A DNA stretch of 64,000 bases from JALZOC01 sp031361295 (GCA_031361295.1 JANMCN010000276.1:1-64000); one strand, 5' to 3'; positions 26,053 through 34,900 are shown, counted from the first letter of the stretch. The notes: a model not told the origin generated them from the sequence alone. A program made the numbers and translations.

Positions 26053-26688
26053 TCACTTGTTTGGCTGTGGCGTCACGCGAAGGTAAGGCTTTTTCGTCAC
26101 GAATCCCTTCGGGAACTTCTTTCTTGCGTCCTCGTCACTCACCGAATTCACCACGATCACGTCGTCGCCGTCCTTCCAGTCGGCGGGCGTCGCGACCGAA
26201 TGCGTGGCAGTGAGCTGCATCGAGTCGATCACACGGAGCAGCTCCTGGAAATTGCGACCGGTGCTCGCGGGATACGTGAGCGTCAGCTTGACCTTGTTGT
26301 CGGGACCGACGATGAACACGGACCGGACGGTCATCGTGTCGCTCGCGTTCGGGTGGATCATGCCGTACAGATCCGCGACCTTCTTGTCAGGGTCGGCGAT
26401 CATCGGAAAGTTGACGGCGTGACCCGTGACCTCCTCGATGTCCCCTTCCCACTTCATGTGGGAATCCACGGGATCGACGCTCAAACCGATCACCTTCGTA
26501 TTGCGCTTGTCGAATTCCCCCTTCAGGGCGGCGACGGCGCCAAGCTCGGTGGTGCACACCGGGGTGAAATCCTTCGGGTGCGAGAAGAGCACCGCCCAGC
26601 TGTTTCCCTTCCACTGGTGGAAATCGACCGGGCCCTGCGTGGTGTCGGCCTTGAAATTGGGGGCTTCGTCTCCGAGGCGGATGGACAT
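26053..26688 (-). CDS. 1-Cys peroxiredoxin (Prx6/AhpC-TSA family)
   Basis: A 211-residue thiol peroxidase. The peroxidatic Cys is in the motif SHPKDFTPVCTTEL near residue 45. The catalytic Arg lies in VRSVFIVGPD, and the extended C-terminal domain (WKDGDDVIVVNSVSDEDARKKFP) is the Prx6-type dimerisation arm. No resolving Cys is present, consistent with the 1-Cys group. It protects the cytoplasm from peroxides. AGAGGAG precedes the ATG. Confidence 0.93.
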   Translation of the reverse strand: MSIRLGDEAPNFKADTTQGPVDFHQWKGNSWAVLFSHPKDFTPVCTTELGAVAALKGEFDKRNTKVIGLSVDPVDSHMKWEGDIEEVTGHAVNFPMIADPDKKVADLYGMIHPNASDTMTVRSVFIVGPDNKVKLTLTYPASTGRNFQELLRVIDSMQLTATHSVATPADWKDGDDVIVVNSVSDEDARKKFPKGFVTKKPYLRVTPQPNK

Positions 26689-26699
26689 GTCGAACTCCT

Positions 26700-27152
26700 C
26701 TATAGAACAAACGGAATCACACGCGCCGTTCGCGCCTGATAGGCCGGATACTCCGTGTACGTGCGCGCGAGCAGCTGCTCTTCAGCATACATGCGGACGG
26801 CCGCTCCCGCAGTTGTCACGATTGCCGCGGCGATGCTGAATCCGGAATGGTAGTCGAGGGCGGCAGCCCAGACGAAATACAGCACGGCGGCGTAAATCGG
26901 ATGGCGAAGCACGGCGTAAGGACCGCTCATGACGAGGCGTCCTTCGGTCGGGTTCGCACCCGCGTGGAAGCTGCGCGATCCGAACGTGACGCGCGCTGCG
27001 ACCATCAACCCGATCGCCAGGACCTGCACGCCGAGGGCGACCGCACTGCGCGGTACGAGCTGGTGCTGCTGAACCAGCCCGACGATGCCGGCGACCATCA
27101 ACCCGAATCCGATCAGGGAGCGTGGCGTCGAATTCATCCGGTCGTGCGTCAC
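26700..27152 (-). CDS. membrane methyltransferase, ICMT/PEMT-like
   Basis: A 150-residue integral membrane protein with about four helices. The conserved C-terminal motif SGPYAVLRHPIYAAV followed by EEQLLARTYTEYPAYQARTARVIPFV is that of isoprenylcysteine carboxyl methyltransferase-like enzymes, which use SAM at the membrane surface. The bacterial substrate (lipid or small hydrophobic molecule) is unknown. The GTG at 27152 has GGAGGA at 5-10 nt, which supports it over the ATG five codons later. Confidence 0.8.
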   Translation of the reverse strand: MTHDRMNSTPRSLIGFGLMVAGIVGLVQQHQLVPRSAVALGVQVLAIGLMVAARVTFGSRSFHAGANPTEGRLVMSGPYAVLRHPIYAAVLYFVWAAALDYHSGFSIAAAIVTTAGAAVRMYAEEQLLARTYTEYPAYQARTARVIPFVL

Positions 27153-27343
27153 CGTCGTCCTCCGGGGACGTGGCTGGACGACGGTTCAGCATAGCGCACG
27201 GCGGGATAAAGGGAGGGGGCGCGGCAGCGCGCTGTGGATGACGCCGACACTTGCCGTGTTCGCCCCGACCCCGAGCCCGAGGGTGACGAAGCGGGCCGCC
27301 CCCCTGCGCCAATCGCGACGTCGTTCCACGGGGTTGAACGCGG

Positions 27344-27349
27344 TACAAT
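27344..27349 (+). promoter_or_regulatory. candidate -10 of the M28 aminopeptidase gene
   Basis: TACAAT ends 8 nt before the ATG at 27358, with GGAGGG in between. The transcript would be leaderless or nearly so. Confidence 0.4.
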
Positions 27350-27357
27350 GGAGGGAT

Positions 27358-29076
27358 ATGCGAAGACTGCTCCTGCTGGGTGGGATGATGGTTTGCGTGG
27401 CGGGGTGCAAGAGCCCGCAGACCAATTCCGCCGCGCAGCCGACGTCCGCTCCTGCGCCGCTGGCGCTTGCCGCGATGCCCCGCATCGAAGCGGAGCCGAT
27501 CCTCGGGCACATCAAGGTGCTGGCGTCGGACGAGTACGAAGGGCGTGCGCCGGGCACGAAGGGAGAGGAACTGTCTGTTCGCTACATCGAAGGGCAGTTC
27601 AAGCAGCTCGGGCTCGAGCCCGGCAATCCTGACGGCACGTATGTCCAGAATGTGCCGCTGGTCGGCATCACGGCGAAAGAGACGACACCCCTGACGATCA
27701 CGAAGGGGTCGCAGAAGCAGACGTTCAAGTGGGCCGATCAGGTGGTCGCCTGGTCGAAACATGTCGCCGAGACCGCGTCGCTCGAACAGTCCGATGTCGT
27801 GTTCGCGGGCTACGGAGTCGAGGCGCCAGAATTCACCTGGAGCGATTTCAAGGACGTGGACGTGAAGGGCAAGACCATCCTCGTTCTCGTCAACGACCCC
27901 GCGGTGCCGGACCCGTCGGACCCCTCAAAGCTCGATTCCAAGGTGTTCGGCGGCGACGCGATGACGTACTACGGGCGCTGGACGTACAAGTTCGAAGAGG
28001 GCGCACGGCGCGGCGCGGCCGGGATCCTCGTCATTCACGAGACCGGGCCGGCCGGGTACCCGTTCTCCGTCGTGCAGGGCAATCTTCAAGAAAAGTTCGA
28101 CCTGGTCACGCCCGACAAGAACAAGAACCGGGCGGCCATCGAGGGCTGGATCACGCTCGAGGCGGCGAAGCAGATCCTGACGATGGGCGGGCAGGACTTC
28201 GACGCGCTCAAGAAGCAGGCGCTGACGCGCGACTTCAAGCCGGTCTCCCTCGGACTCAAAGCCTCGCTGGCCCTCGCAAACACCCTGCGCACGATTGACT
28301 CTCGGAACGTCGTGGCGAAGCTCGAGGGTAGCGACGCGCGTCTCAAGGACGAGTACGTCGTCTACTCCGCGCACTGGGATCACCTCGGCGTCGGCGCACC
28401 GGTCAAGGGGGACCGGATCTACAACGGCGCGCTCGACAATGCGTCCGGAGTCGCCTCGGTGCTCGAGATTGCGCGGGCCTTCACGAAGGTCCAGCCGCCG
28501 CCGAAGCGCTCCATCCTGTTCCTGATGGTCACGGCCGAGGAACAGGGCCTCCTCGGGTCACAGTATTACTCGCTCAACCCCTTGTATCCGCTTGTGAAGA
28601 CCGCCGCCAACATCAACATCGATGGCGTCAACCAGTGGGGCCGCACGAAGGATCTCACCGTCGTGGGCATGGGCGCCTCGAACCTGGACGAATACCTCCG
28701 GGTCGCGGCCGCGGAGCAGGGGCGGACGCTCCGCGGCGATCCTGAGCCCGAAAAGGGGTTCTACTACCGCTCGGACCATTTCAACTTCGCGAAGCAAGGT
28801 GTGCCTGCGCTCGATCCGGACGCCGGGATCGATTACGTCGGCCGGAGTGCGGACTACGGGAAGAAGAAGCGCGACCAGTACAACAACGTCGACTACCACG
28901 CCCCGTCGGACCAGGTGAAGCCCGACTGGGACCTCTCCGGCGCCGCCGACGACGACCAGCTGCTGTTTGCCGTCGGCTACCGGGTGGCGAATGCCGCTAC
29001 GCGACCCGAGTGGACGGCAGGGAACGAATTCAAGGCCAAGCGCGACGGAATGCTGAAACAACAGTCATCACGCTGA
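27358..29076 (+). CDS. lipoprotein M28 aminopeptidase with PA domain
   Basis: A 572-residue exported zinc peptidase. The N-terminus (MRRLLLLGGMMVCVAGC) is a lipoprotein signal with lipobox VAGC. A PA domain occupies about residues 150-260. Zinc-ligand motifs of M28 are complete: SAHWDHLG (His), NGALDNASG (Asp), VTAEEQGLLGS (Glu pair), NIDGVN (Asp) and RSDHFNF (His). The ATG at 27358 is in a GGAGGGAT context; the longer upstream frame is not used. It likely removes N-terminal residues from peptides in the periplasm, complementing the M28 carboxypeptidase-like and M1 enzymes in this window. Confidence 0.92.
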   Translation: MRRLLLLGGMMVCVAGCKSPQTNSAAQPTSAPAPLALAAMPRIEAEPILGHIKVLASDEYEGRAPGTKGEELSVRYIEGQFKQLGLEPGNPDGTYVQNVPLVGITAKETTPLTITKGSQKQTFKWADQVVAWSKHVAETASLEQSDVVFAGYGVEAPEFTWSDFKDVDVKGKTILVLVNDPAVPDPSDPSKLDSKVFGGDAMTYYGRWTYKFEEGARRGAAGILVIHETGPAGYPFSVVQGNLQEKFDLVTPDKNKNRAAIEGWITLEAAKQILTMGGQDFDALKKQALTRDFKPVSLGLKASLALANTLRTIDSRNVVAKLEGSDARLKDEYVVYSAHWDHLGVGAPVKGDRIYNGALDNASGVASVLEIARAFTKVQPPPKRSILFLMVTAEEQGLLGSQYYSLNPLYPLVKTAANINIDGVNQWGRTKDLTVVGMGASNLDEYLRVAAAEQGRTLRGDPEPEKGFYYRSDHFNFAKQGVPALDPDAGIDYVGRSADYGKKKRDQYNNVDYHAPSDQVKPDWDLSGAADDDQLLFAVGYRVANAATRPEWTAGNEFKAKRDGMLKQQSSR

Positions 29077-29111
29077 CCGCGATCGGTTCAGCTCATTCAG
29101 GAAGAGAACAC

Positions 29112-29543
29112 ATGCCATATCCAGAGTATTTGATTGCCCCCATGCGTGGGGAAATGACCGCGATGGGAGCCGTCGAGCTGCGCACGGTCGCGGCAGTGGA
29201 CGACACGGTCAAGAACAGCAGCGGGACGGTGCTGCTCGTGGTGAACTCGGTGTGCGGATGCGCGGCTGGGAAGGCCCGCCCCGGGATTGCCGCAGCCCTG
29301 CAAAACGCCAATCGTCCGGACGTGGTGGCGACGGTGTTTGCCGGCGCCGACATCGACGCCACCGACCGCGCGCGGCAGTACTTCACCGGCTACGCCCCGT
29401 CGTCGCCGTCGGTCGGGATCCTGCGCGACGGCAAGCTGCTCTACATGATGGAGCGGAGCCAGATTGAAAGCCGGAACGCAGAGATGATTGCGTCAGAGCT
29501 CGCGCAGGCGTTCGACAAGTTCTGCGTCAAGCAGACGGCCTGA
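29112..29543 (+). CDS. bacilliredoxin (BrxA/BrxB, YphP/YqiW family)
   Basis: A 143-residue thioredoxin-fold protein. It opens with MPYPEYLIAPMRGEMTAMG, which is close to the conserved YPxxLVxPMRxELT motif, and has the catalytic CxC-A site in VNSVCGCAAGKARPG. Bacilliredoxins remove bacillithiol from mixed disulfides; whether this organism makes bacillithiol cannot be seen here. The start at 29112 has AGGAAGAG upstream. It follows the M28 aminopeptidase by 35 nt and may be cotranscribed. Confidence 0.9.
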   Translation: MPYPEYLIAPMRGEMTAMGAVELRTVAAVDDTVKNSSGTVLLVVNSVCGCAAGKARPGIAAALQNANRPDVVATVFAGADIDATDRARQYFTGYAPSSPSVGILRDGKLLYMMERSQIESRNAEMIASELAQAFDKFCVKQTA

Positions 29544-29574
29544 CGCGGGGCACAGCGCCGGCGCGCCGTGCCGG

Positions 29575-31533
29575 CTAGTGTTCTTTGGGATCTTCCAGGT
29601 AGGTGTAGCCACCCAGGCCGTCTTCGTAGAATTCGAGGAGACGGCCTGATTCTTCGTAGCTGATCCGTCCTTCGCGCACCGCGAGCTCGACGTCCTGTCG
29701 AAGCTTGCGGACGAGCGTGTCGGCATCGAATTCCACGTAGTCGAGCACCTCTTTGACCGTATCTCCCTTGATGACGGCGTCGAGCACGACGCTGCCTCGC
29801 GCATCGAGGCTGACGTGCACGGCGTGCGTATCGCCGAACAGGTTGTGGAGGTCTCCGAGGATTTCCTGGTAGGCGCCGATCAGGAACACCCCGAGGTAAT
29901 ACGGCTCGCCGTTGACCGTGTGGAGGGGCAGGGTCCGCTTCACATCCCGCCGGTCGATGAACTGATCGATCTTTCCGTCCGAATCGCACGTGATGTCGCC
30001 GAGGACCGCGTGATGATTCGGGGGCGTGTTGAGCCGGTGGATGGGCATCACCGGGAACAGCTGCTTGATGGCCCAGCTGTCGGGGCACGACTGGAAGAGT
30101 GAGAAGTTGCAGAAATACGTGTCCGCCATCGTGTCGTCGAGACCCTGCAGGTCCTCCGGCACGTCGTCCATCTGCGCCACGAGCTTGCGCAGCTTGACGA
30201 GAATCGCCCAGTACAGGTTCTCGGCCTGGCAGCGCTGTTCGAGCGGCAGGTAGCCGCCCGTGAACAGGTTGAGCGCCATGTCGAGAGCCTGCTGCGCGTC
30301 GTGGAATCCTTCGAGCGCGTTGCGGGCGTTCAGGTTCTGGTAGGTTTCGAGCAGGTCGATGACGGGCTGCTCCGCTTCGTCCGGCTTGATCGAATCAGGA
30401 ATCTTCTCGTCGCCAAAGGAGGACACGCCCAGCACGTTGAAGATGAGCACGCTGTGATACGCGACGATGGCGCGGCCGCTCTCCGAGATGATGGTGGGAT
30501 GCTTGACCTTCTCGTCGTTGCAGACGGTCTGGATGTGATAGACGACGTCGTTCGCGTACTCTTCGAGCGTGTAGTTGACGCTCGATTCGAAGTTCGTCTG
30601 CGACCCGTCGTAGTCCACCCCCAGCCCGCCGCCGACGTCCAGGAACTCGAGGCCCGCGCCGGCCTTGACCAGCTCCGTGTAGACGCGAGCGGCCTCGTTC
30701 AGTGCGCCTTTGACGATCCGGATGTTCGGGATCTGGCTGCCGAGGTGAAAGTGCAGGAGCTTGAAGCAATCCTGCATGCCCCGTGACTTGAGCTCCTCGA
30801 GGCCGCGCAGCACTTCGGCGACCGTCAGGCCGAACTTCGACCGGTAGCCGCCCGAGCCCTGCCAACGGCCCCCGCCGCGCGCCGCGAGCTTCACCCGCAT
30901 CCCGATCTGCGGTCGAACGCCCACCTTTTCGGCGTACTTCAGAATCAGGCCGAGCTCGGTGAACTTCTCGACGACCGGGATGACGTTGCGCCCGATCTTC
31001 TGGGCCAGCATCGCCATCTCGATGAACTCCGCGTCCTTGAAGCCGTTGCAGATGATGGGCGTGTCGTTATAAGCCTGGGCCATCACCGCCAGGAGCTCCG
31101 GCTTGGAGCCGGCCTCGAGGCCGAACCCATACTCGCGGCCGAAATCGAGCACTTCCTCGACGACCTGCCGCTGCTGGTTGACCTTGATCGGATAGACGCA
31201 GATGTACCGGCCGTCGTACTGGTGCTGCGTGATGGCGGCGCGGAACGCGTTGTGGATATCGCCGACCCGGTGACGCAGGATGTCGCTGAAGCGCAGGAGG
31301 ACGGGAAGCCCGATGCCGCGTAACAGCAGGTGATCGGTGAGCTGCTTGAGGTCGATCGAACGAGCCGGATCCTTGGTGGGATGCACGAGCACGTGCCCCG
31401 CCGGTGAGATCGAGAAGTAGCCCTTACCCCAGCGGTCCACCTCGTAGAGATCGGTGGCGTCGCCGACGGTAAAAGCCTCGCCTGTCTTCCAGTTGCGATG
31501 GCCTCGCGCGGTGGTGCTGCTCACGCCGTTCAT
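29575..31533 (-). CDS. speA: biosynthetic arginine decarboxylase
   Basis: PLP enzyme that makes agmatine for polyamine synthesis. The 652 residues match SpeA length. The PLP Lys is Lys117 in YPIKVNQQ; the glycine-rich loop is in LDVGGGLGVDYDGS; the C-terminal barrel has DSWAIKQLFPVMPIHRL and GDITCDSDG. I chose ATG 31533 because the 42 codons upstream are encoded by the heptanucleotide repeat tract and read as a low-complexity Trp-Glu-Leu-rich peptide. No clear Shine-Dalgarno is present. Confidence 0.93.
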   Translation of the reverse strand: MNGVSSTTARGHRNWKTGEAFTVGDATDLYEVDRWGKGYFSISPAGHVLVHPTKDPARSIDLKQLTDHLLLRGIGLPVLLRFSDILRHRVGDIHNAFRAAITQHQYDGRYICVYPIKVNQQRQVVEEVLDFGREYGFGLEAGSKPELLAVMAQAYNDTPIICNGFKDAEFIEMAMLAQKIGRNVIPVVEKFTELGLILKYAEKVGVRPQIGMRVKLAARGGGRWQGSGGYRSKFGLTVAEVLRGLEELKSRGMQDCFKLLHFHLGSQIPNIRIVKGALNEAARVYTELVKAGAGLEFLDVGGGLGVDYDGSQTNFESSVNYTLEEYANDVVYHIQTVCNDEKVKHPTIISESGRAIVAYHSVLIFNVLGVSSFGDEKIPDSIKPDEAEQPVIDLLETYQNLNARNALEGFHDAQQALDMALNLFTGGYLPLEQRCQAENLYWAILVKLRKLVAQMDDVPEDLQGLDDTMADTYFCNFSLFQSCPDSWAIKQLFPVMPIHRLNTPPNHHAVLGDITCDSDGKIDQFIDRRDVKRTLPLHTVNGEPYYLGVFLIGAYQEILGDLHNLFGDTHAVHVSLDARGSVVLDAVIKGDTVKEVLDYVEFDADTLVRKLRQDVELAVREGRISYEESGRLLEFYEDGLGGYTYLEDPKEH

Positions 31534-31575
31534 GATACACACGTTTTTTGGATCCCCGTGCGGAATCCGACGGAG

Positions 31576-31790
31576 TTTCCAGTCTCCAGTTCTCGGTTCC
31601 CAGTTCCCAGTTCCCAGTCTCAGTTCCCACGTTTCCAGTTCCCAGTTTTCAATTTCCAATTTCCAATTTCCAGTTCCGGTTATCCCCGTTCCCGGTTTCC
31701 AATTCCCGGTTTCCGGTTCGCCGCGCCGAGTCCCGAATCGAGCCGGGTTTCGAGTTTCGAATCCCGAGCCCCCGAGCCCCCGATCCCTAT
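31576..31790. repeat. long degenerate tandem heptanucleotide tract
   Basis: The core 31597-31617 is three perfect copies of TTCCCAG. Around it are variants in the same 7-nt phase (TTTCCAG, TTTTCAA, TTTCCAA twice, then TTCCCGG, TTTCCGG), drifting to TTTCGAG, TTTCGAA, TCCCGAG and CCCCCGA toward the right. A few 6- or 8-nt slips occur. It lies immediately upstream of speA. Confidence 0.85.
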
Positions 31791-32258
31791 TTCGAGTGTC
31801 CGAATCCGGACCCGCGCTGTCCGAGTCCGCTCACTCGCGATGAAAGGTGCCTGCCCCGCAGAACGCCCCTGCCGGCGAGCGAGACGAAGGAGTTCGGGAT
31901 GAACCGACGGGGTGAGGGACGGAACGCCGAATTCCAAGGACCAGTAACAGTTTGCGGCGGTGGCGACTGGCGCTGCGACCAGCGCTCGTCCTCCGTGGCG
32001 GGACGAATGCACCCCGAATGTCGCTTCACGGCAGCACAAAACGTCGCCAGTTACGTCTAACTCACGAGCGGTGCTTGGAAGCTGAGGCTGACCCTCGTCA
32101 TGAAACCACCGGCCGACCAACGGCTCGACATGTACGGCACAGGCGCGGACCCGCGCCGGCGCAGCCCCACGCCAGGTCTCGCTCGCGGCGGCCGAATCGG
32201 CTGCCCGGAGCTTCCCCGGACAACCGGCCTGACCTCGCCCGCGCATGAGAACACGCAG
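31791..32258. other. intergenic region without a recognisable gene
   Basis: This stretch between the repeat tract and the LytTR regulator has no convincing coding sequence on either strand. One 53-codon frame (31899-32060, plus) has an AAGGAG site but an implausible composition. I see no tRNA, riboswitch or terminator. Confidence 0.5.
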
Positions 32259-33023
32259 ATGAAAAAGATGAGGACGCTCGTTGTCGACGACGAACCGCTC
32301 GCGCGTGAGCGGTTGACGTCGCTGCTGTTCACTGAGCCCGACATCGAGATTGTCGGGCACTGCCGCGACGGCGAGGAGGCGATCACGTCGATCATGGAGC
32401 TCGCGCCGGACCTGGTCTTCCTCGACGTGCAGATGCCGCTGACGAACGGCTTCGAGGTGATCGAGGCGGTGGGTCCCGAGCGGATGCCGCTCGTCATCTT
32501 CGTCACGGCGTACGATCAGCACGCGCTCAGGGCGTTCGAGGTGCGTGCGCTCGATTACCTGCTGAAGCCGTTCGACCGGGAGCGCTTCACAGAGGCCCTG
32601 CAGCGCGCCCGCAGGCAGATCGAACGCGATGAAACCGGCGACCTGGGCCGCCGCCTGCTCGCACTCGTGAAAGACCTGCGGAAGGACCAGCCCAGGGCGG
32701 AACGCCTCGTCGTCAAGGATGGCGGACGGCTGTTCTTCCTGAGGACGAACGACATCGACTGGATCGAGGCGGCCGGTAACTACGTGCGGCTGCACGTCGG
32801 CAACACGTCGCACCTCCTGCGCGAGACCATGAACGCGATCGAGGGACGCCTCGACCCGGAGACATTCTTCCGCATCCACCGGTCGCGGATCGTGAACATG
32901 GAGCGGGTCCAGGAACTGCAGCCCTGGCTGAATGGGGAATATTCGGTGTTACTCCGGACGGGGACGCGCCTCATCCTCAGCCGCGGGTACCGCGAAAGGC
33001 TGCAGGACAGGCTCAAAGCGTGA
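32259..33023 (+). CDS. LytTR-family response regulator
   Basis: A 254-residue two-component regulator. The receiver (residues about 5-120) has the acidic pair DDEP, phospho-acceptor Asp in LVFLDVQMP, Thr in FVTAYDQ and Lys in LLKPFDRE. The LytTR DNA-binding domain (about 150-250) has the typical WIEAAGNYVRLH, FFRIHRSRIVN and SRGYRERL. I chose ATG 32259 (MKKMRTLVVDDEP). No histidine kinase is adjacent; the next gene is a degenerate receiver-like protein. Confidence 0.93.
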   Translation: MKKMRTLVVDDEPLARERLTSLLFTEPDIEIVGHCRDGEEAITSIMELAPDLVFLDVQMPLTNGFEVIEAVGPERMPLVIFVTAYDQHALRAFEVRALDYLLKPFDRERFTEALQRARRQIERDETGDLGRRLLALVKDLRKDQPRAERLVVKDGGRLFFLRTNDIDWIEAAGNYVRLHVGNTSHLLRETMNAIEGRLDPETFFRIHRSRIVNMERVQELQPWLNGEYSVLLRTGTRLILSRGYRERLQDRLKA

Positions 33024-33189
33024 GGACGCTGATACGTCCCCCTTGGTCCCACGGACGGATTCGTAATTCGCCGCCAAGGACCGTCAGCCGCCCGACCGCG
33101 TTGTCGCGCGACCAGGGAAGATTGCGGCCGGTTTTCGCCGGTACTCTCCTTGCCTCGGAACCCATCGTCCTTGCTTTGGGAGGCACACG

Positions 33190-33597
33190 ATGGATGCGGC
33201 CGCAACGCCTCGTACGACTCCGCTGGATCCGCCTCAATGGGCGGTCCGGCCCGGGCGCCTCGCGGTCCTGATCGTGAGCGGAGACGCCGTCGTGCGCGCG
33301 ATGGCCACGAGGGAACTTGGATATTTCGGCTACGCGGTCACGTGTGCCGTGCACTCGGGGCATGCCCTGCTTGCCTGCCTGACGAGCGCGCGAATCGACG
33401 TCGCCTTCATCGAGGCGACCCTGGAGGACATGCCCGGCGCGGAGCTTGCCGGAACTCTGCGGCGTCACCGGCCAGACCTGCGTGTCGTCTTCCTGGCCCA
33501 GGCCGGCACACCAGACGCGCCCGGGGTGGTCGTGCGGCCCTTCACGGGGGATAACCTGGCCGCGGAACTCGACGTGCTTACCTTGATGGCATCTTGA
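33190..33597 (+). CDS. degenerate receiver-like (pseudo-receiver) protein
   Basis: A 135-residue protein with GGGAGG 5 nt before its ATG. The fold pattern is that of a CheY receiver: LAVLIVSGDAVVRAMATRELG, VAFIEATLEDMPGAELAG, and LRVVFLAQAG. The phospho-acceptor position carries Glu (FIEA) instead of Asp, the acidic pair is reduced to GD, and the conserved Lys-Pro is Arg-Pro (VVVRPF). It should therefore not be phosphorylated in the normal way. It follows the LytTR regulator by 166 nt and its 3' end overlaps the convergent LolA-like gene by 20 nt. Confidence 0.72.
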   Translation: MDAAATPRTTPLDPPQWAVRPGRLAVLIVSGDAVVRAMATRELGYFGYAVTCAVHSGHALLACLTSARIDVAFIEATLEDMPGAELAGTLRRHRPDLRVVFLAQAGTPDAPGVVVRPFTGDNLAAELDVLTLMAS

Positions 33598-34318
33598 ACA
33601 GCGAATCGTCCGCCGGCACGTTGAACTCCACCTTGTCGAGTGTCGTGGAGGCGCTGACCGTGCCGTTGACGAGCTGGCGAATGCTGAACGGAATCATCCG
33701 GCCGTCCACCTCGCGGTAGTCCCCCAGTTGTGTCTCGATGGTGGTCGGCCGTCCGCCGGACGTGACCGTGACGGAGATGGCTCGCTCGAGGCCCGTTGCG
33801 GCATCGAGGTAGTACTGCTGCGGAGGCCCCCCTTTCTTGGTGACCGTGAGGTGGAACACGTCATGACCGTCGCGCTGTTCCTTCCCGACGAGCTCGATGC
33901 GGTGCCCCTTCTCCTTGTAATCGACGAACACGCTGTCGAACTCCGCGTCCTGACGCGCGTAGGCGGCCTGAGAGCCCGGAGCTTCCTCCGGCGGCTGGGT
34001 GGCCCGCTGCATCCACAGCGAGACGCCGTCGAAGGCGCTGACCAGGGTCTCGCCGCCCGTCGCCTGTTCCCGTCGCATCATGTTCGGACGTTTCGCAAGC
34101 ATCGTGATCGTGGCGGTCCTGGCCGCGGCAGCCGGGTCATCGGTGGCGCTGACGTGGCCGGTCATCCGGACGGTCGAGGTGGCCCGGATCTTTTCGAGGC
34201 CTCCCTTGGCCTTCAGGTTCATCCCGATGACTTGCTCCAGCGTCTGGGCGCTCGCCACGGACGGCATCAGGCATGCCGCTACCCCGAGGGCGGCAATCAG
34301 GGTGAGTGTGCATCGCAT
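33578..34318 (-). CDS. exported LolA-like outer-membrane lipoprotein-sorting domain protein
   Basis: A 246-residue protein with a signal peptide ending near ASAQ. The rest is a beta-rich half-barrel pattern: strands TSTVRMTGHVSA, TATITMLAKRPNMMRREQ, and HRIELVGKEQRDGHDVFHLTVT, then QQYYLDAATGLERAISVTV and TTIETQLGDYREVDGRMIPFSIRQ. This layout matches the LolA/MucB/DUF4292-type superfamily, which carries hydrophobic ligands across the periplasm. The ATG at 34318 follows GGAGAG. It is not the canonical LolA, and its ligand is unknown. Confidence 0.72.
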   Translation of the reverse strand: MRCTLTLIAALGVAACLMPSVASAQTLEQVIGMNLKAKGGLEKIRATSTVRMTGHVSATDDPAAAARTATITMLAKRPNMMRREQATGGETLVSAFDGVSLWMQRATQPPEEAPGSQAAYARQDAEFDSVFVDYKEKGHRIELVGKEQRDGHDVFHLTVTKKGGPPQQYYLDAATGLERAISVTVTSGGRPTTIETQLGDYREVDGRMIPFSIRQLVNGTVSASTTLDKVEFNVPADDSLFKMPSR

Positions 34319-34458
34319 GGAAGATCTCTCCAAGGAGGGAAGGCGCTGGATCCTCAATTGTTACATACAGCTGTGCGTCTGACGCCGTACATACCAGAAC
34401 GCATGAGGACGGTCGCCCGTGCCTCACGCGTTCTCGAAACCCGCCGTGCGTGCGTCCG

Positions 34459-34716
34459 CTACACGCGTCGGCGAACCATCATCCGGTAGACCGCCAGAAG
34501 GATGATGGCGCCAAGAATGGACATGATGTAACCGGCGCCCGAGCTCTGGTTGGGACTGCCACCCGTAAATGCGCGGCCGATAAAGCCCCCGATGAGCGAG
34601 CCGGCGATACCGAGCAGTATGGTGACGATGAACCCGCCCGGATCCTTTCCCGGCATCACAAGCTTGGCGATGAATCCGACCACCAACCCGAACACGATCC
34701 ACGACAGAATAGCCAT
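34459..34716 (-). CDS. GlsB/YeaQ/YmgE-family stress-response membrane protein
   Basis: An 85-residue protein with three helices and the family motifs: WIVFGLVVGFIAKLVMPGKDPGG, ILLGIAGSLIGGFIGRAF and ILGAIILLAVYRM. The GxIAKLxMPG and GxxGsxiGG motifs are diagnostic. The ATG at 34716 has AAGGGGGG upstream. Members are transglycosylase-associated or stress-induced inner membrane proteins of unknown mechanism. Confidence 0.9.
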   Translation of the reverse strand: MAILSWIVFGLVVGFIAKLVMPGKDPGGFIVTILLGIAGSLIGGFIGRAFTGGSPNQSSGAGYIMSILGAIILLAVYRMMVRRRV

Positions 34717-34797
34717 CGCTCGTCCCCCCTTCGTTCCTCGGCCGAGTCCTATGCAAGCGGGCGACCACAGCGCAATGGAAGAGGCGCCTGAAGTGGG

Positions 34798-34825
34798 TTC
34801 CGGCTTCGGGGTTCGGATCCCGGAC
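34798..34825. repeat. short heptanucleotide repeat remnant
   Basis: Four 7-nt units in phase: TTCCGGC, TTCGGGG, TTCGGAT, CCCGGAC. They resemble the right side of the tract at 31576-31790 and lie between the YeaQ-like gene and ogt. Confidence 0.5.
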
Positions 34826-34900
34826 ACTCGTGGCCCGGAGGTCCGAGTACGGCTGAATTCGCGTTCGGCAACGGCAAACAACGGGACCGGACCGCTGCGA

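Noticed and set aside
31533..31659. Upstream extension of speA by 42 codons
   Set aside because: The extension is encoded by the heptamer tract and gives a Trp-Glu-Leu low-complexity peptide, whereas the ATG at 31533 gives a SpeA of normal length.
31750..31775. TTTCGAATCCCG string resembling a tRNA T-loop
   Set aside because: It is part of the heptamer tract; there are no acceptor or anticodon stems around it.
31576..31790. CRISPR array
   Set aside because: The repeated unit is 7 nt without unique spacers, and there are no cas genes.
31899..32060. A 53-codon frame with an AAGGAG site upstream
   Set aside because: The sequence is polar, Gly/Arg-rich and without a structural pattern; the opposite strand has an equally long open frame. 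I could not support it as a gene.
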